DNA of 64,000 bases from Lycocorax pyrrhopterus obiensis (Eukaryota > Chordata > Aves > Passeriformes > Paradisaeidae), in the NCBI GenBank assembly GCA_014706295.1, contig JACSVZ010000011.1, positions 13,585,329-13,649,328 of the forward strand, written 5' to 3'. The notes under the pieces are model-generated. The model had not been told where the DNA came from. It did no database searches and worked only from the letters and a program-made list of their open reading frames with translations. The position numbers and the translations under genes are program-made. Position 1 is the first letter of the stretch; each line of letters opens with the position of its first letter. Positions 46,601-56,634 of the stretch are shown piece after piece.

Positions 46601-46784
46601 GCAGAGCTCCTGCTTCCAGTTCCCCAGCCACATCTCCAAGAGCGGCCGGTCACAGAGTGACAGCAGCCCGGACGGTCCTGAGCAGCAGGAGCTGCAGCCT
46701 TTGATGGCCACGGAGGAGCAGGGCAGGATGCCACCCACTGCAGAGCCCAGGTGGCTGATGTTCAACAGAGCAGGCCACCTCTGA
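34341..46784 (+). CDS. SLC9A5: Sodium/hydrogen exchanger 5 (NHE5), 16 coding exons
   Basis: NHE5 is an electroneutral Na+/H+ antiporter of neurons that cycles between recycling endosomes and the plasma membrane. Coding exons: 34341-34473, 39500-39802, 40464-40627, 40913-40991, 41714-41891, 42022-42242, 42427-42629, 43140-43229, 43356-43426, 44116-44245, 44399-44487, 44612-44738, 44868-45038, 45591-45660, 45817-45948, 46318-46784. All phases chain, giving 2,628 nt and 875 residues (human 896). Landmarks: [15 protein letters not shown] (about 89-103) in the inhibitor-binding helix, [30 protein letters not shown] with the transport-site ND near 194-195, and [15 protein letters not shown]. The C-terminal tail has an acidic [13 protein letters not shown] cluster. 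NHE5 is preferred over NHE3 because the tail ([25 protein letters not shown]) is NHE5-specific. The N-terminus lacks the hydrophobic leader of mammals. Confidence 0.96.
34474..39499 (+). other. SLC9A5: SLC9A5 intron 1 (5.0 kb)
   Basis: It contains one CR1 tail (36972-37113). I saw no coding exon or RNA gene inside it. Confidence 0.7.
36972..37113 (-). repeat. CR1 LINE 3'-end fragment
   Basis: 'catagaaccatagaatggtt', 'gagttggaagggaccttaga', 'catgggcagggacaccttcc' and 'agcctggccttgaacacttc': reverse complement of the CR1 tail inside SLC9A5 intron 1. Confidence 0.9.
39500..42629 (+). CDS. SLC9A5: SLC9A5 exons 2-7, membrane transport domain
   Basis: Six exons encode most of the transport domain, from [18 protein letters not shown] to [12 protein letters not shown]. 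They include the LLPPIVLD helix, the ISAVDPVAV and [10 protein letters not shown] helices that form the ion path, [31 protein letters not shown] and the LRGAVAFAL segment. Every splice site is GT-AG; the exon-6 donor is the rarer GTCAGT. Confidence 0.96.
41134..41560 (-). repeat. CR1 LINE 3' fragment (about 430 bp) in SLC9A5 intron 4
   Basis: This longer reverse-complement CR1 copy runs from 'catagaattgcagaattgtt' through 'gggaagaatttcttcctagt' and 'cattcccccttgtcctgtca' to 'ccccaactctatcagcctgt'. The minus-strand translation retains the typical [16 protein letters not shown] pattern of CR1 tails. Confidence 0.92.
43140..44738 (+). CDS. SLC9A5: SLC9A5 exons 8-12, start of the cytoplasmic tail
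   Basis: The exons encode [60 protein letters not shown] with [32 protein letters not shown] and [20 protein letters not shown]. The juxtamembrane part corresponds to the CHP-binding region of NHE proteins. Confidence 0.94.
44868..45038 (+). CDS. SLC9A5: SLC9A5 exon 13, with a GC splice donor
   Basis: 57 codons from [20 protein letters not shown] to KEKGRKK. The donor is AAAAAG|GCAAGT, a perfect GC-type donor, and no GT near it keeps the frame. The acceptor of the next exon is CTTTCACAG|AAGAAC. Confidence 0.85.
45591..46784 (+). CDS. SLC9A5: SLC9A5 exons 14-16, distal tail
   Basis: Exon 14 encodes [20 protein letters not shown]. Exon 15 encodes the acidic [20 protein letters not shown] cluster followed by [12 protein letters not shown]. 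Exon 16 encodes [40 protein letters not shown] and the terminus FNRAGHL. In human NHE5 the acidic cluster with its di-isoleucine binds beta-arrestin after CK2 phosphorylation; here the second isoleucine is valine. Confidence 0.93.
46166..46217 (+). repeat. Short CR1-family tail in SLC9A5 intron 15
   Basis: 'ctccataatccttgtgggtc' and 'ccttccaactcaggatattc' followed by 'tatgg' match the tail of another avian CR1 subfamily. Similar tails occur near 57968 and 60230. Confidence 0.7.
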
Positions 46785-48430
46785 GGCACCCTGTGGATTG
46801 GGAAGGGGCTGAGAGCTGCAGACAGGCTGACCTGCTGACCGCTCTGTCTTGCATTGCAAAGCTTGTGTGTGTCTCCATAAGCTCCAGGAGTGGCAGGAAA
46901 ACCCAGTACTCCTCCTGGAGCTGTACTCCAGGGTGCACTTTGCCCATGCACTTACTGATGCAAACCTGGTCAATAATTGGTCTTTGTGCTGCGACAGCAG
47001 GTACCAGCCCCTGTCCACCCAGAGAGGCACAGATCCCAAACCTCACTCTTCCTCTCTGGTCCCTACACATCTCCGCAGCTGGGAGGTTAGAGATATTTCT
47101 CCCAGGGCTGGGATCCCAAACAGACTCGATTCTGTCGTGGCTGTGCTGCCTTGAGGTGGTGGCTGCTGGCAAATGGGCTGTGGCTGCTCACAGGTGTAGA
47201 GTATGAGCTGATCTCCAGCCTGGCTGTGAGTAGGAGACCTCTGGCAAAGGCTGGGAGCAGTGCCGGTGCACAAGAGCCCGCCCACACCCAGTGACTGAGC
47301 CATTGACTTCAAGGTGGCCACGGTGCTGGTTCCTCACAGCACGCATGGAGCTCAGCCAGGAGCTCAGAGATAGGCTGCTTGCCACGACAGCTCTGTGTTC
47401 CCTGGGTTATGGAGGCACCACAGAGACAAGGCCATGAGTTTCTCAGGACTGGGAGCAGCGCTCCTGGGGTTTGGCTCCACCAGGAGCTGGACTAGTGAAC
47501 CCGTACGCGCAGGGACTTCTCTAACAGCCATCCTGCTGTGCCAGCCTCACGCCTGTTGCCTGGATGTGTTCCCAACAGCTGCAGTGTTCAGATTTCTGGC
47601 TTTACTAGGAGGCAGCTGCCCTGCACAGCATCCTTGGTGTTCATTCTGCCCACGTCCCAGTCCCTCCAGCTGCCTGGGTGCATCACCTGGGAGGACTGGT
47701 CATGGTGCAGGGAGTGGAGCGAACAGCAGGTATGAATGTACATCAGGAACAGGGGTGATGGGTGTGAGCAGAGTGCATCTTCAAAGGTCTGTCCCCAACA
47801 CCTGCATCCCAGCCACCCCTGCTCCCTCCTCAGAGGGTGGTGGGACCTGGTGGCCCACATGATGAATTATTTCTGGTGTGACCCCAAGGGCCAAGAATTG
47901 CTCCCCGAGAACTGCTCAGCACACAAAAGAGCACAATGGCTGGGCACCGGCAGAGCAGGAGGGTTGGGGGTGCTCCTCTTTGGGAAATATGGGGACTTGG
48001 ACTTTTAATGCTCCAAAGCAGATAAAAACGTGCCTGTTCCAGCTCTTTGGGTGTGCTGAGACAGCAGGTGCCAAGGGGACACTTGGATGCACTGTGTGGG
48101 TGAGCCCAATGTGGAGCACGTGAGCTGGGGGGACCACCAGCACTGTCAGCAGGGCTCAGCAGAGGCCCTTCAGCTCTGTACCTGTTCCACCAGATGAGCA
48201 TGAGGTTTTTAAAAGGTTTTTATATAGTTTTGCATTTCTGGTATGACTTATTCTAGTTTTGATTTCTGATATTGGGCCATACTAAATCTCTAGTTGGGTC
48301 AGTGTTTTCTGTAGCCATGGGCACCACAAATGACTCAAGACTTAATATATTATTTGCAAGGATATTGTTATAATGTGAAAATATATGCAGAGTATTTTGT
48401 AATGTTCAATAAACTGGAGTTGGAGCAGAC
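46785..48430 (+). other. SLC9A5: SLC9A5 3' UTR
   Basis: About 1.65 kb of non-coding sequence runs from the TGA to the AATAAA at 48408-48413. The last 250 bp are A/T-rich. There is no repeat of note. Confidence 0.75.
48408..48413 (+). terminator. SLC9A5: Poly(A) signal of SLC9A5
   Basis: AATAAA in 'gttcaataaactggagttgg', followed within 25 nt by a GT-rich stretch ('attgtggtctggtctgtctg') as expected of a downstream cleavage element. Confidence 0.8.
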
Positions 48431-49943
48431 ATTGTGGTCTGGTCTGTCTGCTGTCTGGGAACCTCTGCCCATCCTAGTTTGGTTCTCCTTTGCAGGCACC
48501 GTGCCTCTGTGCCTTTCCATTTTTCTCCACCCGAGGTCCCAACCCCCCTCTCAGCCTTGATATGCCTAACTGGATTTCCTGGTTTCTATAAAGTTTGTGG
48601 AAAATGTGAAATTCTTTCCAAAGAGATGCTTGCCTGCAGCCACCATTAGGCTGTGCAGAGGGAGCAGCCAGCAAGAGGCCAGGCCCTTCTGCCCAGAGCT
48701 GTGACTGCACAGCCACCAGCATGCTGCGAGCCCACATCTTCCCATGTCCTCTCTCCTTGCCAAAAATATGTTTCAAAGGCGTCTGTTTCAGGGTATTCTG
48801 GGTCACAGGAGCCTCCTTGCATCGGTGTGTGCTGGTTTTGCACTTCCCTTGATCTCCTGTCTCTGCTTTTCCTGAAGGAGAGTAAATGTGGTTTACTTGA
48901 CTCACAAGGTAAATGTTTGGCTTGTATTGAACATGGCAACTATCACCCCCAGGTCCTTTTTGGCAGGGTCAAATGCAGCTCCTAGCCCTGTGAGCTTTGC
49001 ACTGGCCCCTGTGGAAGCTCTTGCTCCTTGTGACATTCCCCATCTGCCTTGCATCCCACTGACAATGCTGCTGGCTGAGCTGTGCTTTGTGTGCTGGACC
49101 TCAGTGCCAGCATCGCCTGCAGACACAATTGCCTTGGCAGTGCACCAGGCTGTGTGGGCCAGGTTGTTTCCTGGAAGAGGTGGGTCTGCAGCCTGTAAGT
49201 CCTCAGAGGAGGGAAAGCAGACATCTCAGCTTCAGGAAATGCTGGGGCTGGTTGCTGCTCTCTCATACAGATATCTGAGCCTAGCAGCTAATGTGTGTGC
49301 CGGCTCTCCATGCCACCAGCCAGCAGCTCGGAGCCCCTTCTTCCCACTCTTCACCCCAGCCTTGTTGTGAGCAGGGATGGTGGCTCCTTGCCAGTTTTTA
49401 TTCTTGTACTTCACTCTCTGTATTTTACCTTAGAGTGTCCTGCCTGCACAGGACTGCTCTGATTCTTCCAGCATAGCACAGAGTCGTCTCTTTCAGCCTA
49501 AAAATACTAAAGTGCTTCAGTGGAAAAACACAAGGAGTGGGCCAAACCACAAACACATGTGCCCAAACCTCTGCTTCTCCAGGACAGAGTAAGGCACAAC
49601 CAGAGGAGCTGCTTGTCAGACTCTAACCCAGAACATACAACCCTCTGACTGTTACTGTAAGCAACCCCATCCAAGAGCAGACCTGTCATTTTGCACCCAG
49701 GCTTCTGTTTAGAGCCTGCCATTAAACCTGCACCGTTTTTCCACAGGCATTTGCTTTCTCCAATACTCAGCTCCTCCAGTTCCTCTGTGGTACCAAAACT
49801 TGTGAAGTCAGCAGGGGATGTAAGGCAGCTCTGGCATCAGCTGTGTGGAAGAGCTGTGGGCAATAGATTGGTGTTGGCCATCTTACAAGTGAGTCTTAAA
49901 ATCGCCATATCACTTTTGCACAATGCACATTGGAGCATCAGGT

Positions 49944-50265
49944 AAATTTCAGACTGGAAGGGGCTTGGGAGGTCCATGGTCCAACCCCAGCTCCCTGCAG
50001 GGCTAGTAGCAAAGCTAGAGCAGGTAGCTCAGAGCCCTGTCCCACCGGATTTGGAATGTCCCTGAGGATGGAGGTGTAAACTGTCCCTGTCCCAGAGCCA
50101 CACCACAGCTACACCAGTCTTGCACAGAATGAATTTCTCCTTATGCCCAGTAAATATTTCCCCTGGGGCAGGTTGTCCCTGTTACCTCTTGTTCTTCCAA
50201 GTGTGTCTCTGTGAAAAGTTGGGCTGTGGCTTCTGTGTGCCACCGTGCTGGTAGCTCCCCTCTGC
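49944..50265 (-). repeat. Diverged CR1-family fragment
   Basis: 'cagactggaaggggcttggg', 'tccatggtccaaccccagct', 'agagcaggtagctcagagcc', then 'gaatttctccttatgcccag' follow the order of an older CR1 subfamily in reverse complement. Confidence 0.6.
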
Positions 50266-50295
50266 CTTGTCTTCTTAAAGCTGGTTGTCCCTGAC

Positions 50296-50337
50296 ATATA
50301 TATGTGTATATTTATATATATGTGTATATATATATTC
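50296..50337 (+). repeat. (TA/TG)n microsatellite
   Basis: Alternating 'atatatatgtgtatatttat' then 'atatatgtgtatatatatat', about 42 bp. Confidence 0.95.
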
Positions 50338-50654
50338 TTTTGGGAAGCCCCAGATTGGAACTAGCACCCAGTTGTGTCTCACAGGTACCAAGTCCAAGAA
50401 ATAATAATTTTCTTGGACTTGCCAGCTTCATACTCTCCACTGCAGCAAGGGTGCTGTTGACTCGCATGTATGGTTGCTGATCCTGCTCTGTTTCTGGAGC
50501 ACTTCTGACACCCTCTTGGGAGGTTTTCACACTGCTCTATACAGGCAGAAGCAGTGGGAAGCGAGTGAACAGGAGATGGCTCCTCACCTCTCACTCACAC
50601 AAAGCGTGGTAGAGGCTTTGGCCATGCTCATATTTTCATGGAGAACAGCAGGAC

Positions 50655-50823
50655 GGCAAATGCAGAAGAATTCAGGAGAGGTGTTCAGTCTGATCGTATC
50701 TGGTACAAATATTTTGGATACACATCGGTCTGTTCCTTTCTCCTGCCTCCTCATGTCCATCTGTCCAAGCATCCATCTCACCTACGATCAGACTGAACAT
50801 CTCCCGTGAATTCTGCATTTGCC
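50655..50823. repeat. Fold-back inverted repeat (hairpin-type element)
   Basis: The left arm 50655-50698 starts 'ggcaaatgcagaagaattca' and ends 'gttcagtctgatcgta'. The right arm 50783-50823 is its near-perfect reverse complement ('tacgatcagactgaac'... 'aattctgcatttgcc'). The arms are about 44 and 41 bp with about 38 matched positions, separated by an 84-bp loop. It resembles a small non-autonomous DNA element, but I see no target-site duplication that I can defend. Confidence 0.75.
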
Positions 50824-50980
50824 TTCCCACTCTTTGCACCTGAAGCAGCCATCCCTGCTCCCTGCTTTCACTGGAAGCCTCCTCTGCCTGTTGGCGGAGG
50901 GAACAATTCGTTTTCCCTCTGGCGTTACCTCCGGAGGGGGATGCTAGCCCTGACCCTGATGTGCCCCGCTGTGCTGGCTG

Positions 50981-51330
50981 GTGAAGCTGTGCAGAAGTTG
51001 CTCGGCTGACGGGATGCGAGCGCGCTTGGGCTGTGCCGCGAGTGGTGACGGAGCCGGGATCAGTCGGCAGCCGGGGCGGATAATGAGGAACAGATTCGCG
51101 CTGGGCAGTGGTTCCCGTGCTGCGTTCCAGGGCAGAGCGGCCGGGATGGGACAGCCTTTGTGCTCCGCGCTGCACCCCTCCGGCTCGTGTGGAGCCAGCC
51201 CCTCGGCTCCCCCGGGTGTCCCCGCCGGCTGCCGGCAGTGAGCGGCCCCGGGCTCCCCGCAGGGCCGGGGACCCTCCCCAGCGGCTGTGCCACCCGTCGG
51301 GCTGCAGGGTGCCTTCCCCCAGAAGGCTTT
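50981..51330. promoter_or_regulatory. Unassigned CpG-rich block
   Basis: CpG density rises sharply ('gatgcgagcgcgcttgg', 'cgggtgtccccgccggctgc') against ordinary flanks. An open frame of 86 codons crosses it but has no recognised motif. It could be the promoter of an unseen neighbour. Confidence 0.4.
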
Positions 51331-52890
51331 CCCCACAGCCCGGCTGTGCAAGGGAACGGGCTGCAGTGTGGACTGGCTGAGGACAGACAAGATCAGAGGG
51401 ATCTTTAGGTCAGCAGGAGCTGGGTGGGGTGATCCACACCTTCCTTCGTGGCTCAGACTTCCTTGCTTTTCCCTGGAGGAGTAAACGAGAGTGTGGGAAT
51501 CCCTGAGGACTGCGCGATGAGGTTGCTGCTCCTGGGGATTTGTGCAGAACAGCGATAGTAGAAGCCAACATGGCGGGGGCTGTGATTTTATGAGTACCCC
51601 AGATCCAAGAGTTGTGATCTTCCCTGCAGCCAGACACAGCTGTTCCTCATAGCTACTTGGAAGGCAAAGATCCCTGAAGAAGCTACCTGGGCTCCTCTCA
51701 CCTCATCTTCTCCTGGCATCTGTGGCCACACATCCAGGCTGTCCTGAAGGTAAATGAAATGTGTGGTGGATTAGTTGGAGAGGGAGGGAGAGTGCTGAGG
51801 ACACTTTGGGGAGGTGGCCACCAGCTCAGCTGGTCTGGTCTACATCAGACCACAGGTCATCCCGCGCTTGTGGGCAACTCAGGAAGAAGGGCTTGGAAAG
51901 GCCACAGGGCACTGGTAGCGACCAAACTCTGCAGCAGCTGTGCTGTGTCTATGCTTTCCTCTGTCACAGCAATGCGGGGCAATCCCTGTCTGCACACAAG
52001 CTTTGCCTCCTGGAGCCCAGCTAAGCCCACCCTGTTGAAGTTGGAGAGCCATTTAAAGCGTTGCTTTGGCTACTGGGCTGGCTGGGGGGAAGTTGGCTTC
52101 TGGCTGTGCACCCACCTGGGGCCTTGCTGTGTGTGGCTCCCTGGCAGTTTTGGGTCTCTGAGGCTCTCACAGGCAGCTGGATGAGTTGCAGGCTCAGAGC
52201 TGCCCCGAGAGCCCTCCTGTAGGCATGGCTGATGCTGGGACCATGTGAGTGTCACTTGTGCAGCAGTTACCCCTTCCAGATTTCTCCTGGACATTTGGGA
52301 CATCTCCTGGACATCTCCTGCCTGCTCTCTCAGAAATCCCAGTCTCCAAAGGGCCAGGATATTCTCTTCTCTACCACATATGTGCGTGTAGATACACCTA
52401 TTTTCAGTAGACATCCCTACCCTATACTATTTATGGAGAAAGCTGGCAAAAGCTTCAGAAACGTACCCCAGAAAGACAGAAAAAGAAATAAAAAAGAAAC
52501 AACTATGAAGGCTCATAAGTTTTCCCATGTTGTGGTGTGGGGCTGGCTGATGGGAACCGGCCGGTGGAGGAGCACTGGCCACATGTGCTGGGCTGGAAGG
52601 GCTGTGGAGCATGCCGGTGGGACAGGTTGCTGCCGGGCAGTTAATCCATGATCCCTGCTAGACTCACTCCGACCTTTGCTTTATTCTGCTAGGGAATAGA
52701 TAGAACTGTTATAAATATTTAACTTTTTCATTTTCTCAGTAAAAATAGCTTTAGAAGCAAACAGGAAATTACAGACTGAGGAGTGCAATGAAGAGGGGAA
52801 AAAGTCAGGCAGTTACCTCGATGTGCTTGGATTTGTCTATAAATACAGCTCCACGTGGGGTGCCGCTTGCCCAAAGGCAACCAAACCGCC
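51331..52890. other. Stretch without a recognised gene
   Basis: No known repeat of note and no splice-supported exon. The 3' part is A/T-rich up to the next CpG island. Confidence 0.5.
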
Positions 52891-53199
52891 CCCAAACTGG
52901 TGGGGATCGGGGGTGGGGGTGTAGGGGAGCATGTCCCCTCCGGCGAGGGTGACGCGGCGAGCGGCGGCAGAGGGGCCGGCGCTGGCCGAGCACGGAGCGC
53001 GGCGGGACGGGCGGCGCAGGGAGGAGCGGCCGCGCTGCCCAGCGCCGCCGGCAGGTGTCGCCCCGCGCCGAGGCCGCGGCCCGGCCCGCCCGCCAACATG
53101 GCGGCCGCGCCCCCTCAGGGAGCCCCCTCAGGGAGCCCCCTCAGGGGCGGGTGCGGCGGAGCGCGGCTCAAAGGCCCCGGGGGTTCCATGACGGGGTAG
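52891..53199 (+). promoter_or_regulatory. Unassigned CpG island with a Kozak ATG
   Basis: A strong CpG island ('gtgacgcggcgagcggcggc', 'cccgcgccgaggccgcggcc') ends in CCAACATGGCGGCCGCG at about 53091-53107, a near-ideal start context. The frame from ATG 53098 runs 33 codons (MAAAPPQGAPSGSPLRGG...) to a stop at 53199, so a real coding exon would have to splice out earlier. Three direct copies of 'ccccctcagggag' lie at about 53110-53149. By human synteny PLEKHG4 would follow SLC9A5 on this strand, but no PLEKHG4 coding exon is visible. Confidence 0.45.
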
Positions 53200-53416
53200 T
53201 GTTAAGGGAAAAGACAATATACATGTGGTAGTTTCAGGACTCCTTTGGTGTGCCAGCCCAAGCTGCTGCCCAGCTGCCTCCCGCTCTCCTGATGGCGGGT
53301 GCGATGTGCAGGTTCTAGTCACCAGCTCACATTCTTTCTCAGACACCTTCATCTCACCCAGCAGCAAACGCTGGCAGGGGCTGCAAACTATGACCCAAAA
53401 CCAAAGCCTTTTTTTA

Positions 53417-53603
53417 CTGTGACGGTGGTGAGACACTGGAACATGTTGCCTAGGGAGGTTGTAGTTGTCCCAACCCTGGAAGTGTTCAAAGCCAGGTTGG
53501 ATAAAGCCTTGAGCAGTCTGGTCTAGTGGGAGGTGTCCCTGCCCATGGCAAGAGGGGTTGGGACAGAACGATCTTTAATGTCCATTCCAACTTCTTAACA
53601 TTG
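53417..53603 (+). repeat. CR1 LINE 3'-end fragment
   Basis: 'ctgtgacggtggtgagacac', 'gaagtgttcaaagccaggtt', 'gtctagtgggaggtgtccct', 'tccattccaacttctt': sense CR1 tail. Confidence 0.9.
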
Positions 53604-54735
53604 TATGCATAAAGAAAAAAAAAGCAGCAAAGAACACACACTTCGACCTGTGTGTTTCTGTGGTGGGGAGGAAGCTCTTGACCCACTTGTCCCTCCTCCC
53701 ACCAAGCTCCTCCAAAGGCTCATGGCCCCAGTCTAACAGCCCTGTACGAACCCCAGAAGGGTCTAAGCCTCCTCGAACCTTCCCATGGCTGCTCTGTAGC
53801 TGGCCTTACCCTGTCTCGATTTGGGAGCAGAGATCCTCTCCGCAAGGAGGAAGAGAGTGGCAACATTATGGAAGAAGGGCAAGTGAAAGGGAGAGAGGAC
53901 AGATCAGTGACAGGAGGCAGTAGCCCTCCACCCTGTCTGTCTGAAGGGGAAGCTGCTCATCTCCTTCAGGAGACACATTGTTATTGCTGCTGATAGCATC
54001 GAATCGCACTGTTTCCTGCCGGTGCTCTCCAGCCCTGGTGCCACGGAGGGGAGGTGCCCACCCCAGCTGGAACCAGGCTCACAGCATGTCAGTCATGTGC
54101 TGCTTCCCAGTGCTTCCTCTACCTCCAGCCCACACTGGGAACAAAGGGTCCCTGATACAGCAGCTATGATCCACATCACACCACCTCCTCACTGTGCCCT
54201 GTGTCCCACCTGCTCTGTGTTCCTGCCTGGCATCCTTGCTTTAGGCATTCCCTGAGGTTCACTCCTCTAATTGCCAGCTGTGGATGTTCCATGGCAGACT
54301 GCTCCTATCCCTGTCAAACCAGCCCTTCCCAGTGGCATATAAGCAGCCTTCTCAGTGCTCTGGTTCTGCAGTCAGCAGAGTTTGCTCTAGACTCCCCTGG
54401 GGAGAAGACCCTGACCCCAAACTACTCTTTGCCCACTGCGGAGTGACTGAATGCCAGCCTGAAACCTTGCAGAGCTGCTGGAGGACTGAGATCTTTCCCC
54501 TTTGCTACCAGCTGGGCAAGGCTAGAGGGGGACAAAGCAAGTCTCTTCTGTACCTGGGGAAACTGTCAGACTCTGAGCAGGTTGTCATTCCTCTGTTGGA
54601 AATATCAGTTGCATTAAGGGTACTTTGAGAAGCACCTGGAGGCCTCACAGTGGGACTGCTTGAGTTCAGTGGGCAACACAGCCCAGGTGTGACAGGCACC
54701 ATGACAGCTGATCACAGGGAACGCCCATGCAGCTC
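53604..54735. other. Stretch without a recognised gene
   Basis: I see no exon with splice support. A TATA-like CATATAAGC lies at 54336-54344, but no associated coding frame could be followed. Confidence 0.4.
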
Positions 54736-54741
54736 TATAAG
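54736..54741 (+). promoter_or_regulatory. Possible TATA element of a candidate gene
   Basis: TATAAG in 'gcagctctataaggcactga', 149-154 bp before the ATG of the candidate exon at 54890. It is position-compatible with a start near 54766. Weak on its own. Confidence 0.25.
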
Positions 54742-54889
54742 GCACTGACTGGAGCTGGAGATGCATCTTGGGGCTATTGCTCTGCCCTAGGGAGTGCTGA
54801 GCTAACTTAGCTGCTTCTCTGCCTGCCTGCTCTGGAGGAGCAAACTGCAGGCAGGAGAGAGCTTTCCTTCTCTCTGGAAACATTCTGCC

Positions 54890-54952
54890 ATGGGAGAATG
54901 GTTTGCAAGAGTTGCTGGGATCTGCTGGGTAGAGGCTCTGCAAATGCTGGCT
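54890..54952 (+). CDS. Candidate first coding exon of an unidentified gene
   Basis: The ATG lies in CTGCCATGG, a strong Kozak context, and opens 21 codons (MGEWFARVAGICWVEALQML then A). They end exactly in phase 0 at the strong donor CTGGCT|GTAAGT. The product is hydrophobic like a leader peptide. I do not recognise it, and chance cannot be excluded. A phase-compatible segment lies at 56224-56289. Confidence 0.25.
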
Positions 54953-56223
54953 GTAAGTGTGGGGTTGGGGGGGTTGCAGGGGCTGGATGGGAGCTTGGCA
55001 GAGTGTGCACCCAGGGGGAATAGTAGTTCTGGGGGTCAAAGCTCCTGGATCAGAGTCCCTGACTCTTGCCCCAGGTAAGACCTAGCAGCTGGCCCTGGCT
55101 CTGCAAACTGTGGAGCAGAGACTGCAGTGGTCGGAGCGGGCATCCCTGCTCACCTGGTTAGAGCTGCCAGCCCTGCCTCCTGGAAGGGCATAGTTGGATT
55201 TGGGTTGGTTTTGGGAAGAGAAGGTATGGGTCTCCAGATCAGAAGTGTGTCCCAGCCCTTGTCTGGTAATGGTTGGTGCTCTGTGGCATCCTCCAAGGGA
55301 TGTACCCGCTTCTCTTGGTGCGGGCTGGGCAGGTAACTTATGGGTGCTGGTTGCTCAGGCATGAGCTGGGCACACAGCAGGGACACAAGTGGGGGGCTCC
55401 TGGCGGTGTGGAGCCATGGAGGAGGGGTGTGTCTGTCTGTCATCACAACCCTTACTCTGCCAAGCAGACCTGGAAAGAGGAGCAGGCCCCGGCAGCCATG
55501 ACTGAGGATGGAATTTGCAGTGGTGTGTGACCCTGTGTTCCACGACTCCCTTGTCTGTGGGAGAGGGGCCGGGGCAGGAAGGGTGTGGGTGCCCGCCGGC
55601 ACGTCTAGCTCAGAGGTGAGCGTGCTGTCTCAGAGAGTACAGTAAACATGTGCTGTGGGGCTAAATGGCATGCAACATCACTGCCAGGAGGGAAGGTAAA
55701 CAGATGACTCTTCTGTGCCATTAAATACGTGGGATCTAGAGAGAGATGGGTTGCTTTTAGGTTGCTCTTCAGAAAAAGCTGACCTGTTCTTCTGTTCAGA
55801 GATTATGGTGAGTTTTGAAGCAACAATCCTGAAACCACAGCTGGATTTCTAAGCCAAGAGCACTTTGTTTTCAGGGAAGGCAGGCAGTGCCTAAACTCTG
55901 GGAGAGACAGACAAATAGCTCCTCTTAAACCATTTAAGCTCTCTTGACTCCATGTTCACAGAGGTGTGTCCCTGCCTGGCTGTGTGTCCTACAGGCTCTT
56001 GGGGGGATATTTTCTCCTGTATGGTCACATCCTGCCAACCAGTGCACCTGCCTAGTATTCAAAGCACCAGAATGCTGAGACCCACCACCCAAGAGGGGGG
56101 TCCACTGCAGTGGGGAAACACCTCGGGGTGTGGGTACACTGGGATGGTGTCTGATTGGGCAGGAGGCCGGGTTTCCGTCCAAGCCCTGCTCCTACCTGTG
56201 CTGGCTGCGTTCATGACTTCAAG

Positions 56224-56289
56224 GAGAAGTCTGTGGAGACTGTTGTAGAGGCATTAACCCAAGAGTGGTGTGTGCAGCATGGCCACTTC
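56224..56289 (+). CDS. Candidate internal exon of the same unidentified gene
   Basis: 22 codons (EKSVETVVEALTQEWCVQHG then HF) in phase 0 at both ends lie between TGACTTCAAG and CACTTC|GTAAGG. The acceptor has a poor pyrimidine tract. The phase agrees with the exon at 54890-54952. No family recognised. Confidence 0.18.
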
Positions 56290-56634
56290 GTAAGGCCTGG
56301 GGGCACCTCTGCGTGTCCCCTCCCTGGCCCAAAGTTAAAGGACCCCAAAGCTGCTCAGACAGAGATGGGTATCTTGGGTGAGTGCAGAAGCAGGACTTTA
56401 TCCTGGGGACTCTGGCAGTGATTTGTGCCAGCTGAGCCAAAACCCGGGGCACTCGGAGATGCCTGGAGCTAGTCTAACCAGCAAGTACTCTGAATGTATT
56501 GAGTCCAGCTGGCTTGTCTGGGAAGACACTGTGTGTCATCAAGCTGTGCCTTCATATCTGGGCAGAGGCTGCTATAAGGCTGATACTCCCCTTGCATTGC
56601 TTCTCTGTGGGACTGCACACTATGAGCTTGGACT

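Larger units (their letters stand above)
48431..50980. other. Intergenic stretch downstream of SLC9A5
   Basis: No recognised gene. It contains a CR1 copy (49944-50265), a TA/TG-rich microsatellite (50296-50337) and a fold-back repeat (50655-50823). Confidence 0.6.
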
